This document shows, piece after piece, positions 17,502 to 25,538 of a DNA stretch of 64,000 bases. Origin of the DNA: an uncultured Chryseobacterium sp. (lineage in GTDB: Bacteria > Bacteroidota > Bacteroidia > Flavobacteriales > Weeksellaceae). Location: positions 1 to 64,000 of the forward strand of contig CAJYGB010000017.1 of assembly GCA_913774355.1 (NCBI GenBank), written 5' to 3'. The position numbers and the translations under genes are program-made. A model generated the notes under the pieces. That model saw only the letters and a program-made list of their open reading frames with translations, was not told the DNA's origin and did not search any database. Each line of letters starts with the position of its first letter. Within the stretch, counting starts at the first letter, position 1.

Positions 17502-18914
17502 TTAAAAATACTGGTAAGCGCCCAGTGTAGGATTGGATGTTCTTGAAACATTGGCAATATCGGTAGGAACCGTCGCCGCCACGGATGCACTCCCTTTTCC
17601 GATGGCAGGAGAGTTCTGCTTTACCCGCATATTCATTTTTGCTGCAAAATAATTGACAAACAGAGGGTCCTGGTTTTTGATCGATTGTATAACGCTTGTA
17701 CTCGTGTCAAAATTAAAGCCCGCTTCAGAGGTGCCGGAATATTTGATCAGGCAGTTCTGAAGAGTGAAATTAAACAACTGCCCCGGAGTCTGTTCAAAGC
17801 TCACCGAATTATCGCGGTCCGAATACACAATGCTGTTTCTTACATTAAGAATCAAAGCGCCCTGTTCTTTCGTCCCGGATTCATTGGTCCATTCGTTGCT
17901 GGCATAGAGACCGTTTCTGTTGTAAGAATGCAGCAGATCGGAATAATTGGCAATGGTACAATGGGTAAAACTATGCGTTCCTCCTTTGAAAAGGGCAACA
18001 GCAGATTCCCCACAATTGTTCATCACCAAGTTTTTTGCATTGATGGTCGAAGCCACCGAATAAATCCCATACTCCTGGAAGGTATGGATAAATGAGTTAT
18101 TGATCGTAGCATTGGTTTGTTTCAGATCGAGCCCTCGCGTACCGCCGAATAACCGTGCGTAATTCATGTTCAGCGTAGAGCCGGCGCTCATCTTGATGGA
18201 GTTCCAGTTTTTAGGAATGGTATCGTAAGCCGGGTCGTTCCTGTCGCCGCGAAGGGTAACATTATTGGCCAGGGTTCCGTTAATATTCAGAGTAGCCCCT
18301 GAGAGTACCTTCATCCCACTGTTTTTATGGAAATATACTTTGGTGCCCTGCTGAATATTTAAAACCGCATTCTGATCAATCGTAAGATCGCCGTAAATAA
18401 TCTTAGCTTTATTGCTGGTCCAGTTGGTGGTTGAAGTAAGAATATTCGGATTGGTAGGCGTTTTAATAAAGAATTCCGCATCCTGCACGACGGAGAATAA
18501 GACCACCTGCTGCTGGCCGGCCGGACTCTGAAACAAAATTTTGTCTTCGGCTATGGCTTCGGGGCCGCTTGCTTCCGGTGCAATTTCAACGAAAATATAC
18601 AGACTGTCTTTCTTTCTTAAAGGAACATCTTTAAAATCGTAGCCCGGTTTTCCGTCTACATTGATCTTATACAAGGAAGTCGCGCCTTTTTCAAGATGAA
18701 TCCTCGGGATCAGAATGTCTTTATCTTCATTATTATATACTTTTACGGCATAAGTTTCGGAACGGACCTGATGATACACCGTATCACAGAAAACGGTATC
18801 TTTTGAAAAACTTAATTCCTGTGAAGGTTGATCAAAGCTGATGTCATCCTTATTACAGGAGACTGCCATAACAAGCATCCAGAAACAAAAAGCCAGTAAT
18901 AATTTGAATTTCAT
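17502..18914 (-). CDS. Right-handed beta-helix lipoprotein
   Basis: A 470-residue lipoprotein: the signal ends in LVMAVSC with Cys20. After an N-terminal Ig-like region (about 25-150) the chain becomes a run of short repeats rich in N, G, T and S (LTIDQNAVLNIQQGTKVYF; LSGATLNINGTLANNVTLRG; INNSFIHTFQEYGIYSVAST) typical of a pectin-lyase-like parallel beta-helix. The end (NSPAIGKGSASV...LGAYQYF) is the common terminus of Bacteroidota beta-helix lipoproteins. Such proteins are cell-surface binding or polysaccharide-degrading factors, but no catalytic residues can be assigned. It is the first gene of the operon that continues to aroA. A -7 element lies 25 nt upstream. Confidence 0.85.
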   Translation of the reverse strand: MKFKLLLAFCFWMLVMAVSCNKDDISFDQPSQELSFSKDTVFCDTVYHQVRSETYAVKVYNNEDKDILIPRIHLEKGATSLYKINVDGKPGYDFKDVPLRKKDSLYIFVEIAPEASGPEAIAEDKILFQSPAGQQQVVLFSVVQDAEFFIKTPTNPNILTSTTNWTSNKAKIIYGDLTIDQNAVLNIQQGTKVYFHKNSGMKVLSGATLNINGTLANNVTLRGDRNDPAYDTIPKNWNSIKMSAGSTLNMNYARLFGGTRGLDLKQTNATINNSFIHTFQEYGIYSVASTINAKNLVMNNCGESAVALFKGGTHSFTHCTIANYSDLLHSYNRNGLYASNEWTNESGTKEQGALILNVRNSIVYSDRDNSVSFEQTPGQLFNFTLQNCLIKYSGTSEAGFNFDTSTSVIQSIKNQDPLFVNYFAAKMNMRVKQNSPAIGKGSASVAATVPTDIANVSRTSNPTLGAYQYF

Positions 18915-18938
18915 CGAAAATAAAGTTTAAATAGATTT

Positions 18939-18946
18939 CAAATGTA
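18939..18946 (-). promoter_or_regulatory. -7 promoter element of the beta-helix lipoprotein operon
   Basis: On the minus strand this reads TACATTTG, matching TAnnTTTG, 24 nt before the ATG at 18914. Confidence 0.55.
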
Positions 18947-18994
18947 ACGAAAATACTTCAAATTTCTTATGAAGAAAAAATTATTGATGTGTTA

Positions 18995-19025
18995 TTTGCA
19001 ATTTCAAAAAAATATTGTATTTTTG
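18995..19025 (+). promoter_or_regulatory. Promoter of rpmE2 (-33 TTTG and -7 TATTTTTG)
   Basis: TTTG at 18995-18998 and TATTTTTG at 19018-19025 are separated by 19 nt, the usual Bacteroidota sigma-factor spacing. The ATG of rpmE2 is at 19097, leaving a leader of about 65 nt, longer than for most promoters in this window. Confidence 0.75.
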
Positions 19026-19096
19026 CACCCTAAAATTAGCAGAGAAATATCCATTACTATTTCGAAAGCAAACTTTAATTTTTTAAAAATTGTATT

Positions 19097-19348
19097 ATGA
19101 AAAACGGAATCCACCCAGAAAATTATAGACTTGTTGTTTTCAAAGATATGAGTAACGACGAAGTATTTCTTTGCAAGTCTACAGCAGAAACAAAAGACAC
19201 CATCGAGTATGAAGGACAAGAGTATCCTTTGATCAAAATGGAAATCTCCTCAACTTCTCACCCTTTCTACACTGGTAAAGTGAAGTTGGTTGACACAGCA
19301 GGTAGAGTTGACAAATTCATGAATAAATACAAAAAATTCGCTAAGTAA
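19097..19348 (+). CDS. rpmE2: Ribosomal protein bL31, type B (zinc-independent)
   Basis: An 83-residue large-subunit protein. [19 protein letters not shown] and the block [20 protein letters not shown] identify it as the type B form. The CxxC zinc site of type A L31 is absent, so it does not depend on zinc. It binds near the central protuberance and bridges to the small subunit. It is monocistronic, with a good promoter and a terminator right behind it. The leader of about 65 nt could host autoregulation, but no structure is obvious. Confidence 0.97.
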   Translation: MKNGIHPENYRLVVFKDMSNDEVFLCKSTAETKDTIEYEGQEYPLIKMEISSTSHPFYTGKVKLVDTAGRVDKFMNKYKKFAK

Positions 19349-19368
19349 TTTTTTGAAATTAAAATATT

Positions 19369-19400
19369 AAAAGTCTTCCGAATTTCGGGAGACTTTTTTA
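19369..19400 (+). terminator. Terminator after rpmE2
   Basis: AAAGTCT at about 19370-19376 pairs with AGACTTT, with an extended CCGAA/TTCGG part making a hairpin, followed by a run of Ts. Confidence 0.85.
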
Positions 19401-19404
19401 TTTG

Positions 19405-19450
19405 TACTTTTGTTACACATTGAACATTGAATTCTAAACCTTAAACTTAC
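19405..19450 (+). promoter_or_regulatory. -7 element and repeat-containing leader of the GlmU-like gene
   Basis: TACTTTTG at 19405-19412 matches TAnnTTTG. The following leader (19418-19450) contains a copy of the dispersed repeat also seen around the 5S gene (TGAACATTGA, then TAAACCTTAAACTTA). The ATG is at 19457. Confidence 0.55.
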
Positions 19451-19456
19451 TGAACG

Positions 19457-20617
19457 ATGCAATTGGTATTTTCAGATGCGCAATACTGGGAAGATTTCCT
19501 TCCGCTTACTTTTACCCGTCCCGTAGCAGAAATGCGGTGCGGCATTCTTACCTTCTCTGAAAGATGGCAGAAAATTTTAAACAATACGGAAATTTCTTTC
19601 TTCACGGAAATGTACCTGCAGGAAAAATTTCCTGAGCCTGAAAAAAAAGAAAGTCTTTTTCTGGTAACAAATTTCCTTCCCAGTGAAAATGTCATCCAAC
19701 AGATAAAAGACCTGAAGCAAGGCGAGGCGTTGGTTTATGAAGATGAACTGATTGCTGCGAAAATCAATATGGACGGTTTCTCTCTCCAGCAGATCGAGAA
19801 GATGACCGATATTAAAGAAGAACTGGTTTTCTTTAAAAAGCCAACGGATCTGTTTACCTATAACCAAAAAGCAATCGATTTCGATTTTGAACTGCTGACC
19901 AAAGGCAGAACTTCTCAGGAGCTTTCCTCTACCAACGGTTTTTTAGGAGATAAAAATGACCTTTTTATCGAAGAAGGTGCGCAGATTGAATTTTCCACCC
20001 TTAATACCAAAACGGGGAAAATTTATATCGGAAAAAATGCTGAGGTAATGGAAGGCTGCCATCTCCGTGGTCCGATTGCGCTTTGTGAAGCCTCTAAATT
20101 TAATTTAGGCTCAAAAATCTACGGCGCAACAACGATCGGTCCTCATTGTAAAGTGGGCGGAGAAGTAAACAACATCATCATTTTCGGCTATTCCAATAAA
20201 GGGCATGACGGCTTTATCGGAAATTCTGTGATCGGGGAGTGGTGTAATTTCGGAGCAGATTCCAATTCATCCAACATGAAAAACAATTACGGAAACGTAA
20301 GACTTTGGAACTACCGCACCAAAGCTTTTGAAGATACCGGACTTCAGTTCGCCGGCCTGATTATGGGCGACCATTCCAAAACCGCCATCAATACCCAGCT
20401 CAATACGGGAACCGTAATTGGCGTGGCCTCCAATATCTTTAAAGAAGGTTTCCCGCCAAACCACGTTGAAAACTTTTCATGGGGTGGTTTTAAAGATGAT
20501 GAGAAATTTAAACTGGATAAAGCCTATGAAGTTGCCGGAAGGGCCATGGCCAGAAGGAATGTGGTGCTGCAAGAAGAGGATAAGGCGATTTTAAAGCATG
20601 TTTTTGATATGTATTAA
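19457..20617 (+). CDS. GlmU-family sugar nucleotidyltransferase (alternative Bacteroidota form)
   Basis: A 386-residue cytoplasmic protein of the Bacteroidota GlmU-like family. The N-terminal half (about 1-170) is a reduced nucleotidyltransferase domain beginning LVFSDAQYWEDFLPLTFTRP. The C-terminal half (about 175-345) is a left-handed beta-helix with hexapeptide-type repeats (IYIGKNAEVMEGCHLRGPIA; GATTIGPHCKVGGEVNN; AINTQLNTGTVIGVASNIF). Members are proposed to act in UDP-N-acetylglucosamine synthesis for peptidoglycan and lipopolysaccharide, although the canonical glucose-1-phosphate-type signature is not clear. It has its own promoter and a terminator behind it. Confidence 0.88.
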   Translation: MQLVFSDAQYWEDFLPLTFTRPVAEMRCGILTFSERWQKILNNTEISFFTEMYLQEKFPEPEKKESLFLVTNFLPSENVIQQIKDLKQGEALVYEDELIAAKINMDGFSLQQIEKMTDIKEELVFFKKPTDLFTYNQKAIDFDFELLTKGRTSQELSSTNGFLGDKNDLFIEEGAQIEFSTLNTKTGKIYIGKNAEVMEGCHLRGPIALCEASKFNLGSKIYGATTIGPHCKVGGEVNNIIIFGYSNKGHDGFIGNSVIGEWCNFGADSNSSNMKNNYGNVRLWNYRTKAFEDTGLQFAGLIMGDHSKTAINTQLNTGTVIGVASNIFKEGFPPNHVENFSWGGFKDDEKFKLDKAYEVAGRAMARRNVVLQEEDKAILKHVFDMY

Positions 20618-20633
20618 ATACTTTTGATAAAGG

Positions 20634-20664
20634 AAACTTCAAAAAATTTTGAAGTTTTTTTTAT
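20634..20664 (+). terminator. Terminator after the GlmU-like gene
   Basis: AAACTTCAAAA (20634-20644) pairs with TTTTGAAGTTT (20647-20657), followed by a T run. Confidence 0.88.
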
Positions 20665-20718
20665 TTTCAGTGTAATATTTTTCGATTTCGGGTTGTCTTA
20701 CTTATAGAAACAAAACTT

Positions 20719-21228
20719 ATGACTCAGGAAACCTTCAGGGATACGGTATTTAGTCTCAAAAATGAGATGTATCGCTTTGCGAAAAGGTTTGTCATGAGCA
20801 GTGACGAGGCGGAAGATGTGGTGCAGGACCTGATGATGAAATTCTGGCAGAAGAAAGAAGAGCTGGCACAGTTTGGAAATTTAAAATCCTATGCGCTTAA
20901 AGCGGTACGGAACGAGTGCCTGAACCGGCTGAAGCATCATGAAGTAAAGACGGGCTTCGCCGATATGCAGCTTCACCGTTCCGAGCTTTACAGCATGGAG
21001 GTGAATAATCTGAAGGAACACATCATCGGTTTTATCAATGAGCTGCCGGAAAAGCAAAAGGCGGTTATCCATTTGAAGGACGTCGAGGAATATGAAGTTT
21101 CGGAAATTGCCGAAATGCTGGAAATGGAAGAAAACGCAGTACGGGTAAACCTGATGCGGGCGAGACAAAAAGTAAAAGATCAAATTTCACAATTGATGAG
21201 TTATGAGCAACGACAAATTTCAAGATAA
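20719..21228 (+). CDS. ECF-type RNA polymerase sigma factor
   Basis: A 169-residue sigma-70 family factor. Region 2 is seen at about residues 10-75 (RFAKRFVMSSDEAEDVVQDL; FWQKKEELAQFGNLKSYALK). Region 4 with its helix-turn-helix is at about 110-160 (LPEKQKAVIHLKDVEEYEVS; ENAVRVNLMRARQKVKDQI). Regions 1 and 3 are missing, as in all ECF factors. The next gene overlaps by 26 nt and encodes a single-pass membrane protein, the normal arrangement of an ECF/anti-sigma pair. The signal sensed is unknown. The two following envelope genes of the DUF4252 type are likely targets of the sigma factor or members of its operon. Confidence 0.95.
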   Translation: MTQETFRDTVFSLKNEMYRFAKRFVMSSDEAEDVVQDLMMKFWQKKEELAQFGNLKSYALKAVRNECLNRLKHHEVKTGFADMQLHRSELYSMEVNNLKEHIIGFINELPEKQKAVIHLKDVEEYEVSEIAEMLEMEENAVRVNLMRARQKVKDQISQLMSYEQRQISR

Positions 21229-21868
21229 ATATAATGAGGTCTTCCAGGGACTAAAGGAAGAAAAAATGGACTGGGATTTTGAAGATTTTCTGAAAAAAAC
21301 GGAAAGTAAACAAGATGAGGTTCAGGAACAGAAGGAAACACCGATCATCCCGATCGGTACGAAAGCAAAACCCTCGTTCCCGAAATGGTTTTGGATGGCC
21401 GCGAGTGTAATCGTGTTGCTGAGTGTCGGCTTTGTTTTTAATATGAATCAGCATTCTCCGGTCGAGGACCAGGCGAAACTTGTGGAAAGCCAGATACGAC
21501 AGCAGAAAAACAATTTTATCGAAGAAAACAGTGAACACCGGGAACAGGTAGCCTTTAATCCTGCAAATGATTCCCTTTCTGAAGCCAAAAAAGATTCAAT
21601 CTTTCAGAACAGGATTGCGGAAAAAGATGTTCTTGATGAAATCCTGCCGAAAAGAGGAAGGCTGAAAAAGGAAAGGAAGCCGAAATATGTATATAATTCC
21701 TCAAAAACTGATTCTACAGGCTATAAAGATTCTTACGTTATCGTAAACGGAAAAAGAATCGATAATGTAGAAGAAGCAATTAACGTGACTAAGTATTCAT
21801 TCCAGATATTTGCAAATAACGTCAGTGAAAAATTAGTGCAACCTAAAGTCGTTGACGACAATTATTAA
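21203..21868 (+). CDS. Single-pass membrane protein, probable anti-sigma factor
   Basis: A 221-residue protein. The first 60 residues are charged and cytoplasmic in character (EEKMDWDFEDFLKKTESKQDE). One transmembrane helix follows at about 61-80 (WFWMAASVIVLLSVGFVFN), then a periplasmic tail rich in K, E and S. It overlaps the ECF sigma gene by 26 nt, so translation is coupled. No zinc anti-sigma motif (HxxxCxxC) is present. The anti-sigma role is deduced from position and topology. Homologues beside ECF/DUF4252 clusters in flavobacteria are usually left unnamed. Confidence 0.75.
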   Translation: MSNDKFQDKYNEVFQGLKEEKMDWDFEDFLKKTESKQDEVQEQKETPIIPIGTKAKPSFPKWFWMAASVIVLLSVGFVFNMNQHSPVEDQAKLVESQIRQQKNNFIEENSEHREQVAFNPANDSLSEAKKDSIFQNRIAEKDVLDEILPKRGRLKKERKPKYVYNSSKTDSTGYKDSYVIVNGKRIDNVEEAINVTKYSFQIFANNVSEKLVQPKVVDDNY

Positions 21869-21928
21869 TTAACCTTAACCAAGATTATGCACCTGATCAG
21901 GCATCTGTAATCAAATAAAAATTGACTC

Positions 21929-23197
21929 ATGAAAAAAGTATTCATCATATTCGCATTGGCCTTTACCCATTTTTTCAATGTGTACGGGCAGAAAGATAAA
22001 GTAGACCAGCTTTTTGATAAATATCAGGAAGTGGAGGGCGTAACGACCATCAAGATTGCCAAACCGATGTTCGGGATGCTGAGCAGTCTGGATTTGGGAG
22101 ATGCAGAACTAGACCAGATCAAACCTTTACTGTCTAAAATTAACGGACTGAAAGTTTTTATCGCCGAAAAGCCACAGGAAGGAAATTCTGCAAAAGGGCA
22201 ACAGCTGGCTCAGATCAATAAAGATATTAAATCGTATCTGAGCAATCTGAACTATAGTGAAATCATGTCCGTGAATAGCAACGGCGCGAAGATCAAATTC
22301 CTTTCCGCGGAAGAAAAAAACGGTGTCCTTGATGACTTATTGCTCAGCATTGACAACGGCGGAGAAGAAAACATCCTGATAAAACTGGACGGAAAACTGT
22401 CGATGAACGACATTAATAAAATCATCAATTCCACGGAAACCAACATCAATCCGGTAACCAATTCCAGAAATAATACGATTTCCGAAAATACCTCTTCGTA
22501 TCTAAATGGGGAAAACAGAAATGTAGGGGAATTCTCAGGGATCCAGGTAAGTACGGGCGTTAATCTGGTTTATAAGCAGGAAAACCCGACCAGCGTGAAA
22601 GTAATTGCTGATGCCGACAAACTTCAGTATATCATTACCAAAGTTGAAGGCGGTATTCTGAAAGTCTATGTCGATAACAAAGGACAGAAAAATTTGAAAT
22701 TCAAAAACATCAGTGTCAATGTCTCTTCGCCGAGGATGGATAATATCAAAGCGTCTTCGGGAGCACTGTTCACCGCCATTAGTCCGGTTCAGGAAAACAA
22801 TCTGAGTATTGATGCTTCCTCCGGGGCAATGGTAAAGGGAATGTTTGATGTTTCAAATAATGCAAAGATTGAAGCTTCCTCCGGAACAAGTATCAAAGTT
22901 GGGGTAAATGCCAAAAATGTAACGGTAAAAGGATCCAGCGGTTCCGATACAAATATTGAAGGAGAGGCACGATCAGCAGCTTTTGACATCAGCAGCGGCG
23001 CAGTTTGTAAAGGAGAAAACTTCAGCGCAGATCATGTAGAGGCAGAATCTACTTCGGGAGCCAGCTTATCGGTAAGCGCGTCGCGTACTTTAAAAGCAAA
23101 AGCATCTTCAGGCGGTCTTATTAAATACAGAGGAAATCCTGAAATTACGGCTGATATCAGCAAGATGTCCGGTGGAACTTTAAAACCGATCAATTAA
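21929..23197 (+). CDS. Secreted DUF4252 plus GIN-domain (DUF2807) fusion protein
   Basis: A 422-residue protein with a signal peptide (cleavage near NVYGQ). The first half (about 22-185) is a DUF4252 domain (VDQLFDKYQEVEGVTTIKIA; LLSIDNGGEENILIKLDGKL). After a linker, residues about 195-420 form a GIN/DUF2807 domain with repeated D-S-S-G-A-like turns (IKASSGALFT, IDASSGAMVKG, IEASSGTSIKVG, DISSGAVCKG), a beta-helical head-type fold. GIN domains are common in Bacteroidota envelope proteins but their role is not established. The gene is 60 nt after the membrane protein and shares the ECF operon. The fusion of the two domains in one chain is notable. Confidence 0.88.
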   Translation: MKKVFIIFALAFTHFFNVYGQKDKVDQLFDKYQEVEGVTTIKIAKPMFGMLSSLDLGDAELDQIKPLLSKINGLKVFIAEKPQEGNSAKGQQLAQINKDIKSYLSNLNYSEIMSVNSNGAKIKFLSAEEKNGVLDDLLLSIDNGGEENILIKLDGKLSMNDINKIINSTETNINPVTNSRNNTISENTSSYLNGENRNVGEFSGIQVSTGVNLVYKQENPTSVKVIADADKLQYIITKVEGGILKVYVDNKGQKNLKFKNISVNVSSPRMDNIKASSGALFTAISPVQENNLSIDASSGAMVKGMFDVSNNAKIEASSGTSIKVGVNAKNVTVKGSSGSDTNIEGEARSAAFDISSGAVCKGENFSADHVEAESTSGASLSVSASRTLKAKASSGGLIKYRGNPEITADISKMSGGTLKPIN

Positions 23198-23215
23198 TTT
23201 TAAATACGAATCACC

Positions 23216-23722
23216 ATGAAAATAATAAAAACCATTTTTCTGATGCTTTGCACATTGATGATGATGCAGTCCTGCATCGTATCTTCCGGAAAATCGAATA
23301 TGACATATTTTTCAGATTCTGGAGAAGAATTTAAAGGCGCGAAGTTTACGAGTATGAATCTCCCGATGTTCATGGCAAAGCCCATCATTAAAAAAGCATT
23401 GCGGGAAGACGGAGAAGATCATGAAGATCTCATCCGAATCATTAAAAAGATTTCAAAAATTAAAGTGCTGACGGTAGAAAACGGGGATAGAACGATGCTT
23501 AGAGATTTTGCATCTTATTTAAATGACAATAATTACGAAGACTGGGCAACCATTATGCATGATGGCGACCGGATCAATATCCGGGTCAAGCAGAAGGAAG
23601 ACGCCATTAAAAATATGCTGATTACCGTCAATTCAAAAGAATCGCTTTTATTTGTCGATGTAAAAGGGAACTTTACAGCCGGTGATATTTCTAAAATGAT
23701 AGCCTCTGCATCGGATAAATAA
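23216..23722 (+). CDS. DUF4252 lipoprotein
   Basis: A 168-residue lipoprotein: MMMQSC with Cys20 as lipidation site. It resembles the first half of the upstream DUF4252-GIN protein: both have a long N-terminal region, a KISKIKVLTVENGDRTML-like stretch and a final ITVNSKESLLFVDVKGNFTA segment matching LSIDNGGEENILIKLDGKLS. It therefore looks like a stand-alone DUF4252 copy, 18 nt after the fusion gene. The function is unknown. Co-transcription with an ECF sigma factor points to envelope stress or envelope maintenance. A terminator follows at 23817. Confidence 0.88.
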   Translation: MKIIKTIFLMLCTLMMMQSCIVSSGKSNMTYFSDSGEEFKGAKFTSMNLPMFMAKPIIKKALREDGEDHEDLIRIIKKISKIKVLTVENGDRTMLRDFASYLNDNNYEDWATIMHDGDRINIRVKQKEDAIKNMLITVNSKESLLFVDVKGNFTAGDISKMIASASDK

Positions 23723-23816
23723 TCTTGCCCACCGGATACGTAATGAAGATGGAAAGTGATAAGAAATAACTGAAAAATGATGATTCAGTGCTTTAAAAGG
23801 AGTAAATTATTTTGTT

Positions 23817-23843
23817 AAAACCATTCTGAAAGGAGTGGTTTTT
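23817..23843 (+). terminator. Terminator after the ECF operon
   Basis: AAAACCATTC (23817-23826) pairs with GAGTGGTTTT (23833-23842) with one G-T pair and a 6-nt loop, then T. Confidence 0.75.
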
Positions 23844-23915
23844 CGATTTAAACCATTGATTATTAAGTTTTATTTAAACTATCAAACTGGATTTTCGTAT
23901 TCCGATAAAATACCT

Positions 23916-23923
23916 TAATTTTG
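23916..23923 (+). promoter_or_regulatory. -7 promoter element of guaB
   Basis: TAATTTTG matches TAnnTTTG and ends 13 nt before the ATG, so the guaB leader would be only about 10 nt. Confidence 0.6.
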
Positions 23924-23936
23924 CAAGAAAGTAAAG

Positions 23937-25397
23937 ATGTCTATTCATAACAAAATTGTAGAGACAGCCATCACTTTCGATGACGTGCTTCTAGTCCCTT
24001 CTTATTCAGAAGTTTTACCTAACCAGGTTTCATTAAAATCAAGACTTACCGACAAAATTACGCTGAATGTTCCGATCGTTTCCGCTGCTATGGATACCGT
24101 AACGGAAGCTGAGTTGGCGATTGCCCTGGCAAGAGTGGGAGGTTTAGGTTTTATTCACAAAAATATGACCATTGCCGAACAGGCTGCCCAGGTAAACCGG
24201 GTAAAGCGTTCCGAAAACGGAATGATCTCTGATCCTGTAACCCTTTTCAAAGAGGCTACCCTGGAAGAAGCGAAAGCACTTATGGCAAAATACAAGATTT
24301 CAGGATTGCCGGTGATCGATACGGACAACGTATTGATCGGGATTATTACCAACAGGGATGTAAAATATCAGGAAAATCTTAACATGAAAGTGGAAGAGAT
24401 CATGACGAAAGAAAACCTGATCACTTCAGATAAAAATACCAACCTTGAAAAAGCCAAGGAAATCCTTCTTAAAAACAGAGTGGAAAAGCTTCCGATCGTG
24501 GATTCCGAAAATAAGCTGGTAGGTTTAATCACTATTAAAGATATTGACAATCAGCTCGAATACCCTAATGCCAATAAAGACCAGAACGGAAGGTTAATCG
24601 TTGGAGCAGGAGTAGGAGTAGGAGAAGATACTTTAGATAGGATCGAAGCTCTGGTAAAAGCAGGAGTGGATATTATCGGTATCGATTCTGCTCATGGCCA
24701 CTCTAAAGGTGTTTTGGATAAAATTTCAGAAATCAGAAAAGCCTATCCGGATCTGGATATCGTAGGCGGAAATATCGTAACGGCTGAAGCGGCAAAAGAC
24801 CTGATCGAAGCCGGAGCAAACGTACTTAAAGTAGGGGTGGGGCCAGGTTCTATCTGTACAACGAGAGTAGTCGCTGGAGTAGGCGTTCCTCAGTTGTCTG
24901 CCATTTACAATGTGTACGAATATGCCAAAACTAAAAATATAGCCGTTATTGCAGACGGAGGAATCAAGCTTTCAGGAGACATTGTAAAAGCGATTGCCAG
25001 CGGAGCAGGAGCCGTAATGTTAGGATCACTTTTAGCAGGAACAGATGAAGCCCCGGGGGAAGAAATTATTTTCCAGGGAAGAAAATTCAAAACCTATCAG
25101 GGAATGGGAAGCCTTTCTGCCATGAAGAGAGGCGGAAAGGAAAGATATTTCCAGAGTGAGGCTAAAAAATTCGTTCCGGAGGGAATCGAAGGACGGGTTC
25201 CGAGCAAAGGAAAACTGGAGGACGTTATTTTTCAGTTAACAGGAGGCTTAAGGGCCGGAATGGGGTATTGCGGCGCAAAAGACATAGAAGCTTTGCAAAC
25301 GGAAACCAAGATGGTCATGATCACAGGAAGCGGGCTGAAAGAATCTCATCCTCACGATGTGATCATCACGCAGGAAGCTCCGAATTACTCTTTGTAA
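23937..25397 (+). CDS. guaB: Inosine-5'-monophosphate dehydrogenase
   Basis: A 486-residue cytoplasmic enzyme that oxidises IMP to XMP with NAD+, the first committed step of GMP synthesis. The TIM barrel begins at about residue 8 ([20 protein letters not shown]). Two CBS domains are inserted at about 92-205. The catalytic loop [18 protein letters not shown] places Cys307 as the nucleophile. [11 protein letters not shown] and [13 protein letters not shown] form the flap with Arg-Tyr. The length fits the family. It has its own promoter with a very short leader and a terminator immediately downstream, so it is monocistronic. Confidence 0.98.
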   Translation: MSIHNKIVETAITFDDVLLVPSYSEVLPNQVSLKSRLTDKITLNVPIVSAAMDTVTEAELAIALARVGGLGFIHKNMTIAEQAAQVNRVKRSENGMISDPVTLFKEATLEEAKALMAKYKISGLPVIDTDNVLIGIITNRDVKYQENLNMKVEEIMTKENLITSDKNTNLEKAKEILLKNRVEKLPIVDSENKLVGLITIKDIDNQLEYPNANKDQNGRLIVGAGVGVGEDTLDRIEALVKAGVDIIGIDSAHGHSKGVLDKISEIRKAYPDLDIVGGNIVTAEAAKDLIEAGANVLKVGVGPGSICTTRVVAGVGVPQLSAIYNVYEYAKTKNIAVIADGGIKLSGDIVKAIASGAGAVMLGSLLAGTDEAPGEEIIFQGRKFKTYQGMGSLSAMKRGGKERYFQSEAKKFVPEGIEGRVPSKGKLEDVIFQLTGGLRAGMGYCGAKDIEALQTETKMVMITGSGLKESHPHDVIITQEAPNYSL

Positions 25398-25469
25398 TTA
25401 TTCGGTTATTATTGATTATTAGCTAATTAAAAGCGACTACTCTTACGGGTAGTATTTAAATAAACAGGC

Positions 25470-25504
25470 AAGAACTACCTTCCGGGGTAGTTCTTTCTTT
25501 TTAT
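25470..25504 (+). terminator. Terminator after guaB
   Basis: AAGAACTACC (25470-25479) and GGTAGTTCTT (25486-25495) form a perfect 10-bp stem with loop TTCCGG, then a T-rich tail. Confidence 0.92.
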
Positions 25505-25513
25505 GGCAGTCCC

Positions 25514-25521
25514 TAATTTTG
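25514..25521 (+). promoter_or_regulatory. -7 promoter element of the M43 protease gene
   Basis: TAATTTTG (TAnnTTTG) lies 17 nt before the ATG at 25539. It rules out a start at 25503, which would be upstream of the promoter. Confidence 0.65.
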
Positions 25522-25538
25522 CAGTCAATAATTTACAT

